DNA from: Scandinavium ludwigii_A
GTDB lineage: Bacteria; Pseudomonadota; Gammaproteobacteria; Enterobacterales; Enterobacteriaceae
Assembly: GCA_050516505.1 (NCBI GenBank)
Contig: CP191518.1
Coordinates: 1,798,001 to 1,862,000, forward strand
DNA: 64,000 nucleotides
Direction of reading: 5' to 3'
Shown one piece after another: positions 14,950 to 24,487 of this stretch. A program made the translations under genes and the position numbers. Positions within the stretch are counted from its first letter, which is position 1; the number at the start of each line of letters is the position of its first letter. The notes below the pieces were generated by a model. The model was not told the DNA's origin. It saw nothing but the letters and a program-made list of their open reading frames with translations, and did no database searches.

Positions 14950-16499
14950 TGGATCCTTCGATTTGGGTTGGCTTGCTGACGCTTGTCGTGCTCGAAATTG
15001 TTCTCGGTATTGATAACCTGGTATTCATCGCGATCCTCGCCGATAAACTGCCGCCAAAACAACGTGATAAAGCGCGTCTGATTGGCCTGTCACTGGCGCT
15101 GTTTATGCGTCTGGGACTGCTGTCGGTTATCTCGTGGATGGTGACGCTGACTCAGCCGTTGTTCAGCGTAATGGACTATGCCTTCTCCGGACGTGATTTG
15201 ATCATGCTGCTGGGGGGGATCTTCCTGTTGTTCAAGGCGACGACCGAACTGCACGAGCGGCTTGAAAACCGTCAGCATGACGAGGGGCACGGGAAAGGCT
15301 ATGCCAGCTTCTGGGTCGTGGTGCTGCAAATCGTGGTGCTGGACGCCGTGTTCTCCCTCGATGCGGTGATCACCGCCGTGGGCATGGTGAACCATCTGCC
15401 GGTGATGATGGCCGCAGTGGTGATTGCGATGGCGGTGATGTTACTGGCATCGAAACCATTGACCAACTTCGTCAACCAGCATCCGACGGTGGTGGTACTG
15501 TGTCTGAGCTTCCTGCTGATGATTGGCCTGAGCCTCGTCGCAGAAGGCTTCGGCTTCCATATTCCTAAAGGCTACCTGTACGCCGCGATTGGCTTCTCGA
15601 TTATCATCGAGCTGTTTAACCAGATTGCTCGTCGCAACTTCATTCGCCACCAGTCGAATGTGCCGCTGCGTGCCCGTACCGCCGATGCGATCGTGCGTCT
15701 GATGGGCGGTCGCAAGCAAAACGTGGTTCAACACGATACTGAAAACCCGGTTGCCGTTCCGGTCCCGGAAGGCGCGTTTGCCGATGAAGAACGCTACATG
15801 ATTAACGGCGTACTGACCCTGGCATCGCGTTCATTACGCAGCATCATGACCCCGCGCGGCGAAATCAGCTGGGTGGACGCTAACCTCAGTGTGGATGAAA
15901 TCCGCCAGCAGCTGCTGTCATCGCCGCACAGCCTGTTCCCGGTCTGTCGCGGAGAGCTGGATGAAATCATCGGTATCGTGCGCGCCAAAGAGATGCTGGT
16001 GGCGCTGGAATCGGGTGAGGATGTGGCTGCGATGGCGTCGGCTTCCCCTGCGATTGTGGTGCCAGAAACACTGGACCCCATCAATCTGCTGGGCGTGCTG
16101 CGTCGCGCCCGTGGCAGCTTCGTCATCGTAACCAACGAGTTTGGTATGGTGCAGGGCCTGGTGACGCCGCTGGACGTCCTGGAAGCGATTGCAGGTGAGT
16201 TCCCGGATGCCGATGAAACGCCAGAAATCATTGCCGATGGCGATGGCTGGCTGGTGAAAGGCTCCACCGATCTGCATGCGTTACAGCAGGCGCTGGGTAT
16301 GGAAAGCCTGCTCATCGGTAATGACGATGATATTGCCACGGTAGCCGGGCTGGTGATTGCCGTTAACGGACACATCCCGCGGGCCGGTGACGTACTGCAT
16401 GTTCAGCCGCTGGACATCACTATCGTCGAGGCTAATGCGTATCGCGTGGACCTGGTTCGGGTCGTGAAACAACCTTCGCTTCACGACGAAGACGAATAA
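14937..16499 (+). CDS. yoaE: TerC-family membrane protein with CBS/CorC domains, YoaE
   Basis: A 520-residue protein homologous to E. coli YoaE. The N-terminal TerC-like domain (about 1-235) has seven or so hydrophobic helices with the family aspartates (EIVLGIDNLVFIAILADKLP, VFSLDAVITAVG). It is followed by a pair of CBS domains (about 295-420) and a C-terminal CorC/HlyC-type transporter-associated domain (about 440-515). TerC proteins are linked to metal (manganese) export near the Sec translocon; YoaE itself is uncharacterised. The ATG at 14937 with CAGGAG upstream matches the E. coli N-terminus. Confidence 0.95.
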   Translation: MELLMDPSIWVGLLTLVVLEIVLGIDNLVFIAILADKLPPKQRDKARLIGLSLALFMRLGLLSVISWMVTLTQPLFSVMDYAFSGRDLIMLLGGIFLLFKATTELHERLENRQHDEGHGKGYASFWVVVLQIVVLDAVFSLDAVITAVGMVNHLPVMMAAVVIAMAVMLLASKPLTNFVNQHPTVVVLCLSFLLMIGLSLVAEGFGFHIPKGYLYAAIGFSIIIELFNQIARRNFIRHQSNVPLRARTADAIVRLMGGRKQNVVQHDTENPVAVPVPEGAFADEERYMINGVLTLASRSLRSIMTPRGEISWVDANLSVDEIRQQLLSSPHSLFPVCRGELDEIIGIVRAKEMLVALESGEDVAAMASASPAIVVPETLDPINLLGVLRRARGSFVIVTNEFGMVQGLVTPLDVLEAIAGEFPDADETPEIIADGDGWLVKGSTDLHALQQALGMESLLIGNDDDIATVAGLVIAVNGHIPRAGDVLHVQPLDITIVEANAYRVDLVRVVKQPSLHDEDE

Positions 16500-16502
16500 T
16501 CC

Positions 16503-18095
16503 TCACAAAATAACGGGCAATACCTGCCCGTTATGCTCTTTTGGCGGAGGGTTTCCCCCTGACAGCCAGTGCGGAAATTCAGCCAGCGGCATCGGCTTCG
16601 CATACAAAAAACCCTGCAAAATATGCACCCCGTGATGACGCAGATAATGTGCCTGTTGCGCGGTTTCCACGCCTTCCGCCACCAGTTCAATGTTCAGCCG
16701 CTGCCCCAGCGCAATAATAATATCCGTCACTGTCGAATTCACCGCATCGGTGCCGATGGCGTTGGTGAAAGATTTATCGATTTTCAGGATGTCCGGATGC
16801 AACTGTTCAAGCCAGGAAAGGGTGCTACTGCCGGTGCCGAAATCGTCAATGGCCAGCCGCACACCTTTGCGGTGCAGTTCGCGTACCAGCCGATAATCCA
16901 CGCCCTGCAAATTGTCCCGCTCGGTGATTTCCAGTACCAGCTGCTGCTGCGGTCGTGCGGCGAACCAATACTGATTCACATCTCTCAGCAAAGCGCCCTG
17001 TAGGAAATGGCTGGAAGAAACGTTAATGCTGATATGAAACTGGTGGCTGGCGGGGAAATATTCAATTTGACGGATAGTTTCGGTGATGACGTAGCGTGTC
17101 AGCGGCGCGATAAGATTTTCTCGCTCGGCCACCGGGATAAACACTTCGGGCGAAATCCGCCCCAGCCTCGGGTTATTCCAGCGCAGTAAAATTTCAACGC
17201 CGGTACATTGCTGTGTCTGGGTATTGAGTTGCGGCTGGCAATAAAGCTCAAACTCATGGCGCGCCATGCCGAGGGTGATTTCGCGTGAAAAACTCATGCG
17301 CCCGGCGGTGGCAATCCACGCGACCGCGGTCAGTACCAGCGTCAGAATCACCGCCAGCGGCACCTGAGTGGGCAAATCTTTTAGCGCCAGCATTGACGCG
17401 CCCGGCGTGGAGACACTGATGCTAAAAGGGAAAAGCCCGGACTGTCGACTGATAAGCTTTTCATCGTCGGCCAAATGAAGGTTATCGCTAATGCCCTGAG
17501 ACTCGCTGTAATAACGATCCCCAACAGTGACGACAACTCGCCGGATCAACGGCTCCTGGGGTTCCAGTAACATCGAGCTGAGTAAATCGATATTAATCGT
17601 GAGCAACACGCCGTCTTCGCCGTCCGGCGAGGCGGGATACCATTGAATCAGGATCGGGGATCCTTTCAGCAAGCTTTGGTCCGTGGACAGCATCAATTGC
17701 GGCTGAGGGGCGGGAAGTGAGGACTGGCGCTGACGTAAAACCACGTTTCGATCGCCAAAAACGCTGGAACAATAGAGGATCCCGGATTTTACCAGCGCAA
17801 TAGAGCGCAGCGTCTGCAACGCGGCGGCCTGTTTGCGGATAGGCAAATGGGCCACTTCACAAGGCTGACCCACGAGGCTGACCAGTTCATCCCGCTTTCC
17901 AGCCACAGGGATTAAAATTTTATCGAGACTTTCTACCGCATGAATCGCATAGGCATTGATGCGTTGCTGATTTAAGTCGCGCTGTGAAATAAATCGGAGA
18001 CCGAAGGTCAGAAGGAGGGTAGCAACAGCGACGATCAGACAGACAATGATCCGCTTACGGCGGTATCTCTTAATCAGTTTTTGGGCTGTATGCAT
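16503..18095 (-). CDS. pdeD: Cyclic-di-GMP phosphodiesterase PdeD (YoaD)
   Basis: A 530-residue inner-membrane protein with two transmembrane helices (about 17-34 and 245-262). These flank a periplasmic CSS-motif sensor domain (cysteines in VGQPCEVAHL and ILYCSSVFG), and an EAL domain (about 275-520) follows. Catalytic features are intact: GVEILLRWNNP, LEITERD, AIDDFGTGSS, LKIDKSF, ELVAEGVET. Enzymes of this type hydrolyse c-di-GMP and respond to the DSB redox system. It is convergent with yoaE, with only three bases between the stop codons. Confidence 0.95.
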   Translation of the reverse strand: MHTAQKLIKRYRRKRIIVCLIVAVATLLLTFGLRFISQRDLNQQRINAYAIHAVESLDKILIPVAGKRDELVSLVGQPCEVAHLPIRKQAAALQTLRSIALVKSGILYCSSVFGDRNVVLRQRQSSLPAPQPQLMLSTDQSLLKGSPILIQWYPASPDGEDGVLLTINIDLLSSMLLEPQEPLIRRVVVTVGDRYYSESQGISDNLHLADDEKLISRQSGLFPFSISVSTPGASMLALKDLPTQVPLAVILTLVLTAVAWIATAGRMSFSREITLGMARHEFELYCQPQLNTQTQQCTGVEILLRWNNPRLGRISPEVFIPVAERENLIAPLTRYVITETIRQIEYFPASHQFHISINVSSSHFLQGALLRDVNQYWFAARPQQQLVLEITERDNLQGVDYRLVRELHRKGVRLAIDDFGTGSSTLSWLEQLHPDILKIDKSFTNAIGTDAVNSTVTDIIIALGQRLNIELVAEGVETAQQAHYLRHHGVHILQGFLYAKPMPLAEFPHWLSGGNPPPKEHNGQVLPVIL

Positions 18096-18184
18096 GACTG
18101 ACGCTCACTCGGCGGTCGCCAACCAGATTGTTAGCGTCAACAGATAATTGTAGTGCTCTGTGGATAAATTGCGGTCAGAACAAC

Positions 18185-18215
18185 AAAAAATCGCCCATCT
18201 GTAGGAGATGGGCGA
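18185..18215 (-). terminator. Rho-independent terminator of sdaA
   Basis: On the minus strand, TCGCCCATCT / AGATGGGCGA (10 bp, 5-base loop) is followed by six T, 8 bases after the sdaA stop. Confidence 0.92.
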
Positions 18216-18222
18216 GAGGGTA

Positions 18223-19587
18223 TTAATCACATTGTACTTTGATGGCCAGACCACCCCGCGAAGTTTCACGGTATTTGGCGTTCATGTCTTTGCCGGTTTC
18301 GTACATGGTTTCTATCACTTTATCGAGAGACACACGCGGCTCGCTGGTACGGCGCATTGCCATACGGGTGGCATTGATAGCCTTCACCGAGGCAATGGCG
18401 TTACGTTCGATGCACGGCACCTGAACCTGGCCGGCAACCGGGTCACATGTCAGACCGAGGTTATGCTCCATGCCAATTTCCGCCGCCACGCACACTTGCT
18501 CAGGACTTGCGCCCAACAGTTCGGCAAGTCCAGCGGCCGCCATGGAACAGGCCACGCCAACTTCGCCCTGACAGCCGACTTCCGCACCTGAAATAGACGC
18601 GTTCATCTTATACAGCGCGCCAATCGCGCCAGAAGCCAGGAAGTAACGAATGTAGCTTTCTGGACTCACCGGTTCGATGAAGTGATCGTAATATGCCAGC
18701 ACCGCCGGAACGATACCGCAGGCACCGTTGGTTGGCGCGGTGACGACACGCCCACCGGCAGCGTTTTCTTCGTTAACTGCCAACGCGAACATGTTCACCC
18801 AATCCACCACCGTCATCGGGTCGCTGTTGGTTTTGTCCTGGCTCACCAGCATACGGCGCAGGGCTGCCGCACGACGCGGAACGCGCAGTGGACCCGGCAA
18901 TACGCCTTCGGTGTTCATGCCGCGATCGATACAGGCGCGCATGGCCTGCCAGACGTTGGCAAAATAGTCTTCAATCTCTTTTTTGCTGTGCAGCGCCAGC
19001 TCGTTCTGCATCACCATGCCGGAAAGTGACAGGCCCGTTTCTTTGCAGTAGTCGAGCATCTCTTTTGCCGATTTGAACGGATACGGTACGCTGACGTCGC
19101 CGCTCATGTCCTGGCCGAAATGCTCCTCATCGACGATAAAGCCACCGCCGATGGAGTAATAGGTTTTGCTGTAGATGACGGCGTCACCGGCAAACGCATG
19201 GATAGACATCCCGTTTTCATGCAGTGACAGATTGTCGCTACGAAAACGCATGCCGTCGTCCTGCGGGAAATCCACTTCGCGGCGACCGTGCGCCAGCAAC
19301 AGACGTCCACGGGTTTGTACATCGCGGATAAACGCCGGGATCGCATCGATATCGACGGTATCCGGCATATTGCCCGCCAGACCCATGATGATCGCGATAT
19401 CGGTATGGTGGCCCTTACCGGTTAATGACAGTGAACCGTAAACGTCCACCGCCACGCGGGTCACATCATCGATCATTCCCTTTTCGACCAGGTCATCGAC
19501 GAACTGCTTACCGGCCTTCATCGGGCCTACAGTATGGGAGGACGAGGGACCAATCCCCACCTTGAACATGTCGAATATACTAATCAC
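18223..19587 (-). CDS. sdaA: L-serine deaminase 1 (SdaA)
   Basis: SdaA converts L-serine to pyruvate and ammonia using an oxygen-labile 4Fe-4S cluster. The 454 residues equal E. coli SdaA in length. The N-terminal beta domain (1-about 150) contains KVGIGPSSSHTVGP. The catalytic alpha domain contains PTNGACGIVP and the cluster cysteines in GLTCDPVAGQVQVPCIER and the C-terminal Cys of KVQCD. It is transcribed alone, ending at a strong terminator. Confidence 0.97.
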   Translation of the reverse strand: MISIFDMFKVGIGPSSSHTVGPMKAGKQFVDDLVEKGMIDDVTRVAVDVYGSLSLTGKGHHTDIAIIMGLAGNMPDTVDIDAIPAFIRDVQTRGRLLLAHGRREVDFPQDDGMRFRSDNLSLHENGMSIHAFAGDAVIYSKTYYSIGGGFIVDEEHFGQDMSGDVSVPYPFKSAKEMLDYCKETGLSLSGMVMQNELALHSKKEIEDYFANVWQAMRACIDRGMNTEGVLPGPLRVPRRAAALRRMLVSQDKTNSDPMTVVDWVNMFALAVNEENAAGGRVVTAPTNGACGIVPAVLAYYDHFIEPVSPESYIRYFLASGAIGALYKMNASISGAEVGCQGEVGVACSMAAAGLAELLGASPEQVCVAAEIGMEHNLGLTCDPVAGQVQVPCIERNAIASVKAINATRMAMRRTSEPRVSLDKVIETMYETGKDMNAKYRETSRGGLAIKVQCD

Positions 19588-19761
19588 GCTAACACTCCTG
19601 ACAGGGTTACCGGAAAGTTCCGATAACGATGTTAAAACTGCGCATAGTGTAAGAGGGAACTGGTAACGCAGCTTAACTATTCACATGAATTAAACTAATG
19701 CTTCACCTCGATTTTACTAATAGCGTGAAGTGAAGCACAGCATCTTTAATACACAGTATAG

Positions 19762-20340
19762 CTAAGGCTTCATGCCAATTTGTAAGGCCAGCTCACGAAT
19801 AATGCCTGCGGTCATTCCCCAGACAAAATAATGCTGATACCAGGAGAGCCATACACGGTGTGAATTACCGCGACGGTGGATATCAAGCGGATGGTAGCGC
19901 CCGAGGCGCAGGGCTTCGGCCAGCGGCATTTCAAACACCGCCGCAACTTCATCTTCACTGGCGTGATAGTGCAAATCGGGGGGAATAATACCGACCACCG
20001 GCGTCACCTGAAAACCGGTCACGCTATCCACAGGCGGCAGCATGCCGAGGATTTCAACTGAGGACGGGGGAATCGCCACTTCTTCTTGCGCTTCACGCAG
20101 CGCGGCGGCAATCAGCGACGCATCGCTGCTGTCGACCGCGCCACCGGGAAACGCCACCTGACCGGCGTGTTTGCGCAGGCGAGGAGAACGTTGGGTCAGC
20201 AGCAAGCCGGGTTCATCTCGACGCACAATGGGGATCAGCACCGCCGCCTGTCGCTGATTCAGCGCCGTGCGCGTCGGCTGCGGGCGTAAAAGCTGAAATC
20301 GGGAGATGAAATCGTCAAGATTGATGTCCGGGGACTGCAT
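19762..20340 (-). CDS. nudL: Nudix hydrolase NudL (YeaB)
   Basis: A 192-residue Nudix protein of the CoA-pyrophosphatase type. A Nudix box variant is visible (GGAVDSSDASLIAAALREAQ followed by EEVAI), with the REAQEE metal-binding core at about residues 90-96 and the flanking LLTQRSPRLRKHAGQVAFPG typical of the subgroup. Its substrate in E. coli is not firmly settled; CoA or related pyrophosphates are likely. Its start lies 3 bases after the pabB stop, so the two are probably co-transcribed and translationally coupled. Confidence 0.94.
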   Translation of the reverse strand: MQSPDINLDDFISRFQLLRPQPTRTALNQRQAAVLIPIVRRDEPGLLLTQRSPRLRKHAGQVAFPGGAVDSSDASLIAAALREAQEEVAIPPSSVEILGMLPPVDSVTGFQVTPVVGIIPPDLHYHASEDEVAAVFEMPLAEALRLGRYHPLDIHRRGNSHRVWLSWYQHYFVWGMTAGIIRELALQIGMKP

Positions 20341-20343
20341 CGG

Positions 20344-21708
20344 TTAACGCTCCAGTTGCTGCAGGATTCTGTTTACTTTATCAAAGGTTTCCTGATATTC
20401 CGCCTGCTCGTCGCTGTCGGCAACAACGCCTCCGCCTGCGGAACAGACAATTTTGCCGTTCGCCGCCGTGAGTGTGCGAATGGTAATGCTGGTGTCCATA
20501 TTGCCGCACAGGCTGATATAGCCAATGCTGCCACACCAGGCATTGCGACGATGCGGTTCAAGTTCGTCGATGATTTCCATCGCGCGTACTTTTGGCGCGC
20601 CGGTTATCGAGCCGCCGGGAAATGCCGCGCGCAGCAAATCGGTGGCGTGCAGGCTGGCGGGCAGTTCAGCCGTAATGGTACTCACCAGGTGATGCACCGC
20701 CGGGAACGGTTCCACCACGAACAGTTCTGGCACACGGACGCTGCCCGGCACCGCCACGCGGCCAATATCATTGCGCATCAGGTCGACTATCATTAAATTT
20801 TCCGCTCTGTCTTTGGGCGACGTGCGGAGCTTTTCGGCCTGCTCTGCATCCTGTTGCGGGTCAGGAAGTCGCGGCAGCGTGCCTTTGATGGGCCGGGTCT
20901 GAATGTGGCTCCCGTCGAGCTGGATAAAACGCTCTGGCGACAAGCTCAGCACCGCGCTCTCTTTGAGGCGAATGAAGGCGCTGAACGGTGCGCGATTGGC
21001 CTGATTAAGCTGGCAAAACGCCTGCCACTCATCGCCGGAATAACGGGCCTGAAAACGTTGGGCCAGATTAACCTGATAACAATCGCCGCTGTGCAAATAC
21101 GCTTGCACCTGACGGAATTTCTCGCCGTACTCTGCGCGGATCATGTTCGAACGCCACGGTGCCGTCAGGGTAAACGGTTCGGTGACCTCAGCCCGTTGGG
21201 TTTCAAGCCACTCAAGCCGTTGATGCGGGTCGTCATGACTGAGCAGTGAAACGGTTTGCAACTGGTGGTCGACGATCAGCGCCCAGCGATAAATACCCAC
21301 CGCCATATCCGGCAGGTGAATATCTTTCAGCGCGCGTTCCGGCAGCGTTTCAAAACGTCTACCGAGATCGTAGCCAAACAGCCCTAATGCGCCGCCCTGA
21401 AAAGGCAGGTCTGGATGTGAAGCCACAGTCAGATTACCGTCATCCAAAGCACGCTTAAGCAGTGCGAGCGGGTCGCCATCTGAGTCGAAATCACCCTCGG
21501 GACGACAGATTCGCGTGGTTTCGCCTCTTGTTTCCAGAGTAACGGCTGGGTCGGCTACCAGGATATCAAAGCGATTATGGGCATGTTCGGCAAAGCCGGA
21601 GTGCAGCAGCATCGCCCAGGGGGCGGTGGAGAGGGGGGTGAAATAGTGTTCAGCGGCGTCAGCACGCCAGGGCAGCGTAATCACAGCAGGGGACAACTTC
21701 GACCTCAA
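20344..21708 (-). CDS. pabB: Aminodeoxychorismate synthase component 1 (PabB)
   Basis: PabB aminates chorismate to 4-amino-4-deoxychorismate, the precursor of p-aminobenzoate and folate, with PabA supplying ammonia. The 454-residue protein has the chorismate-binding fold, with the diagnostic RPIKGT (active-site lysine) near 275 and FPGGSITGAPKVRAMEIIDE toward the C-terminus. I place the start at a TTG (21708, MRSKLSPAVITLPW), which gives the E. coli length. A longer TTG-initiated frame to 21768 exists but is unsupported. It is divergent from yoaH and followed by nudL. Confidence 0.93.
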   Translation of the reverse strand: MRSKLSPAVITLPWRADAAEHYFTPLSTAPWAMLLHSGFAEHAHNRFDILVADPAVTLETRGETTRICRPEGDFDSDGDPLALLKRALDDGNLTVASHPDLPFQGGALGLFGYDLGRRFETLPERALKDIHLPDMAVGIYRWALIVDHQLQTVSLLSHDDPHQRLEWLETQRAEVTEPFTLTAPWRSNMIRAEYGEKFRQVQAYLHSGDCYQVNLAQRFQARYSGDEWQAFCQLNQANRAPFSAFIRLKESAVLSLSPERFIQLDGSHIQTRPIKGTLPRLPDPQQDAEQAEKLRTSPKDRAENLMIVDLMRNDIGRVAVPGSVRVPELFVVEPFPAVHHLVSTITAELPASLHATDLLRAAFPGGSITGAPKVRAMEIIDELEPHRRNAWCGSIGYISLCGNMDTSITIRTLTAANGKIVCSAGGGVVADSDEQAEYQETFDKVNRILQQLER

Positions 21709-21785
21709 TCTGTCTGAAGCCGCCCGCTGGCTAATGTGCAGGCGGCGTGAAATAATAAGCGTCCACAATGTAGCAGGAGTTCACC

Positions 21786-21971
21786 ATGATTTCAGGTTTA
21801 CCTTCACTGAGCCACGACCAGCAGCAAAACGCGGTTGAGCGCATTCAGGAATTGATGACGCAAGGCCTGAGTAGCGGGGAAGCTATCCAGCTGGTAGCCA
21901 AAGAAATTCGCGCCAGCCACACCGGCGAAATGATCGTGGCCCGTTTCGAGGATGAAGACGAAGAAGAGTAA
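21786..21971 (+). CDS. yoaH: Small protein YoaH (UPF0181)
   Basis: A 61-residue acidic protein homologous to E. coli YoaH. It has a helical core (DQQQNAVERIQELMTQGLSS) and ends in a run of Asp/Glu. Function is unknown; it carries neither signal peptide nor membrane helix. A strong RBS (GCAGGAG) precedes the ATG. It is divergent from pabB, convergent with yoaB. Confidence 0.92.
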   Translation: MISGLPSLSHDQQQNAVERIQELMTQGLSSGEAIQLVAKEIRASHTGEMIVARFEDEDEEE

Positions 21972-22035
21972 ACCCGTCCTGATTCGAGCCGCAGGTGCAA
22001 TGCCTGCAACCCGAATAATTCAGGGTTTATATCGA

Positions 22036-22380
22036 TTAAACCGCAGCGACGATTTTAATCTCAACCTTATACTGCGGCTTCATCAGTCCGGCCTGCACGG
22101 TGCAACGCACCGGCGCATGTCCGGCAACCACCCACGCATCCCAGGCTTTATTCATCGCAGCAAAATCAGCTTTATCGGCGAGGAAAATCGTGGCATCAAG
22201 GATGCGTGATTTGTCGCTGCCCTGTTTTTCCAGAATCGCGTCAATCTGCGCCAACGTATTCGCGGTCTGCTCAAACGCGTCGGCATCCAGGTTTTCCGGC
22301 ACGCCAGTGTAGTAGATTGTCTCGTTGTGGATAACCACATCAGACCAGCGGGCTTCAGCATCAATACGGACGATTGTCAT
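22036..22380 (-). CDS. yoaB: Rid-family protein YoaB
   Basis: A 114-residue member of the RidA/YjgF superfamily, matching E. coli YoaB in length. The conserved Arg that binds the imine carboxylate in active Rid enzymes is present in APVRCTVQAGL near residue 98. Family members hydrolyse reactive enamine/imine intermediates from PLP enzymes; YoaB's own substrate is uncertain. The start at MTIVRIDAE is preferred to an in-frame upstream ATG. Confidence 0.93.
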   Translation of the reverse strand: MTIVRIDAEARWSDVVIHNETIYYTGVPENLDADAFEQTANTLAQIDAILEKQGSDKSRILDATIFLADKADFAAMNKAWDAWVVAGHAPVRCTVQAGLMKPQYKVEIKIVAAV

Positions 22381-22509
22381 CTCAGTTTCCCTCATCTTAT
22401 TTTATTTAAGGCCGCAAGAGTGCCACAGAGTCGACGGCTCGTCATCACTTTGGCTGGCACAACGCCCCCCGCACTGACATAATCACTGTCCAGATTTACA
22501 GGGGGTAGT

Positions 22510-24420
22510 GTGACGGACGATTTTGCAACAGACGGGCAGTTAGCCAAAGCGATACCCGGGTTCAAACCCCGCGAACCGCAGCGCCAGATGGCGCACGCGG
22601 TGGCGAAAGCCATCGATGAAACGCGGCCGCTGGTGGTGGAAGCCGGTACCGGCACGGGCAAAACGTACGCCTACCTGGCCCCTGCGCTGCGCGCAAAGAA
22701 AAAGGTCATTATCTCAACCGGCTCGAAAGCGTTGCAGGATCAGCTGTACAGCCGCGATCTGCCGACCGTTGCCACCGCGCTAAAATTTACTGGCCGACTG
22801 GCGTTGCTTAAAGGGCGCTCCAACTATTTGTGTCTGGAACGCCTCGAACAGCAGGCCCTTGCCGGCGGCGACCTTCCGGTCCAGACCCTCAGTGACGTCA
22901 TCATGCTGCGCAGCTGGGCCAACCAAACGGTTGATGGTGATATCAGCACTTGCGTCAGCGTGGCGGAAGATTCACACGCCTGGCCGCTGGTTACCAGCAC
23001 CAATGACAATTGTCTCGGCAGCGATTGCCCGTTATACAAAGACTGTTTCGTGGTTAAGGCGCGTAAAAAAGCGATGGACGCCGACGTGGTGGTGGTCAAC
23101 CATCACCTTTTCCTCGCCGATATGGTGGTGAAAGAGGGCGGTTTCGGTGAGCTCATCCCGGAGGCGGAAGTGATGATCTTCGATGAAGCCCATCAGTTGC
23201 CGGATATCGCCAGCCAGTATTTCGGCCAGTCTCTCTCCAGCCGACAACTGCTGGACATGGCAAAAGACATCACCATTGCCTACCGTACCGAACTGAAAGA
23301 CACCCAACAATTACAGAAATGCGCCGACCGACTGGCGCAGGCAACGCAGGATTTCCGCTTACAGCTTGGCGAGCCGGGCTATCGCGGTAACCTGCGCGAA
23401 CTGCTGGCTGACAACGGCATTCAGCGTGCGCTACTGTTGCTCGATGATGCGCTGGAGCTGTGCTACGACGTGGCGAAACTTTCCCTCGGCCGTTCGGCCT
23501 TGTTGGATGCCGCGTTTGAACGCGCAACAATTTACCGCGGCCGCCTGAAGCGGCTGAAAGAGATCAACCAGCCGGGCTTCAGCTACTGGTACGAGTGTAC
23601 TTCTCGTCATTTTACCCTGGCGCTGACGCCGCTGACGGTCGCCGATAAATTCAAAGAAGTGATGGCGCAGAAGCCGGGCAGCTGGATTTTCACCTCGGCG
23701 ACGCTGTCAGTGAACGACGACCTGCACCACTTTACCGCGCGACTGGGCATTGAAGCGGCCGAATCGCTGCTGCTGCCGAGCCCGTTTGACTACAGTAAAC
23801 AGGCGCTGCTGTGCGTGCCGCGTAATCTTCCGCTGCCGAATCAACCAGGCGGCGCGCGTCAGCTGGCCACCATGCTGCGCCCGATGATTGAAGCCAACAA
23901 CGGTCGCTGCTTTATGCTTTGTACCTCGCACGCCATGATGCGTGACCTGGCTGAACAGTTCCGCGGTATGCTCGATCTACCTGTGCTATTGCAGGGCGAA
24001 ACCAGCAAGGGCCAACTGTTACAGCAGTTTGTCAGCGCCGGGAATGCCTTGCTGGTCGCGACCAGCAGCTTCTGGGAAGGGGTGGACGTGCGTGGGGATG
24101 CGCTGTCACTGGTGATTATCGACAAACTGCCCTTTACCTCACCGGAAGACCCGTTGTTAAAAGCGCGCATGGAAGACTGCCGTCTGCGCGGCGGCGATCC
24201 GTTTGATGAAGTCCAGTTACCGGATGCGGTGATTACTCTCAAACAGGGTGTCGGGCGACTCATTCGTGACGTCGACGATCGCGGCGTACTGGTGATTTGC
24301 GACAACCGTTTGGTGATGCGCCCTTACGGTGCGGTGTTCTTATCCAGCCTGCCGCCGACCCCGCGTACCCGTGATATCAGCCGGGCCGTGCGTTTTCTTG
24401 CAGGGCTGTCACTGACGTAA
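22510..24420 (+). CDS. yoaA: DinG/XPD-family DNA helicase YoaA
   Basis: A 636-residue superfamily 2 helicase of the XPD/DinG group. Walker A is EAGTGTGKTYAYLAP near residue 50 and the DEAH box MIFDEAHQLPD is near 225. Four cysteines between them (ISTCVSV, NDNCLGSDCPLYKDC) fit the 4Fe-4S cluster of the family. The C-terminal helicase motifs GVDVRGDALSLVIIDKLPF and QGVGRLIRD are present. In E. coli YoaA works with the HolC (chi) subunit to repair replication forks. The start is GTG at 22510. Confidence 0.96.
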   Translation: MTDDFATDGQLAKAIPGFKPREPQRQMAHAVAKAIDETRPLVVEAGTGTGKTYAYLAPALRAKKKVIISTGSKALQDQLYSRDLPTVATALKFTGRLALLKGRSNYLCLERLEQQALAGGDLPVQTLSDVIMLRSWANQTVDGDISTCVSVAEDSHAWPLVTSTNDNCLGSDCPLYKDCFVVKARKKAMDADVVVVNHHLFLADMVVKEGGFGELIPEAEVMIFDEAHQLPDIASQYFGQSLSSRQLLDMAKDITIAYRTELKDTQQLQKCADRLAQATQDFRLQLGEPGYRGNLRELLADNGIQRALLLLDDALELCYDVAKLSLGRSALLDAAFERATIYRGRLKRLKEINQPGFSYWYECTSRHFTLALTPLTVADKFKEVMAQKPGSWIFTSATLSVNDDLHHFTARLGIEAAESLLLPSPFDYSKQALLCVPRNLPLPNQPGGARQLATMLRPMIEANNGRCFMLCTSHAMMRDLAEQFRGMLDLPVLLQGETSKGQLLQQFVSAGNALLVATSSFWEGVDVRGDALSLVIIDKLPFTSPEDPLLKARMEDCRLRGGDPFDEVQLPDAVITLKQGVGRLIRDVDDRGVLVICDNRLVMRPYGAVFLSSLPPTPRTRDISRAVRFLAGLSLT

Positions 24421-24487
24421 TTTGTGACGAACTGTGGTAAGATGCGCGCCATTTTGTTGACCCCCTATTGCAAGAGCGCAACGTCCT

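Noticed and set aside
16512..16534. TAACGGGCA/TGCCCGTTA hairpin after yoaE considered as terminator
   Set aside because: It lies within the last codons of pdeD and lacks a proper T-run; it could act weakly but is not convincing.
21709..21768. N-terminal extension of PabB to a TTG at 21768
   Set aside because: The extra 20 residues have no similarity to PabB and would overlap the divergent yoaH promoter region.
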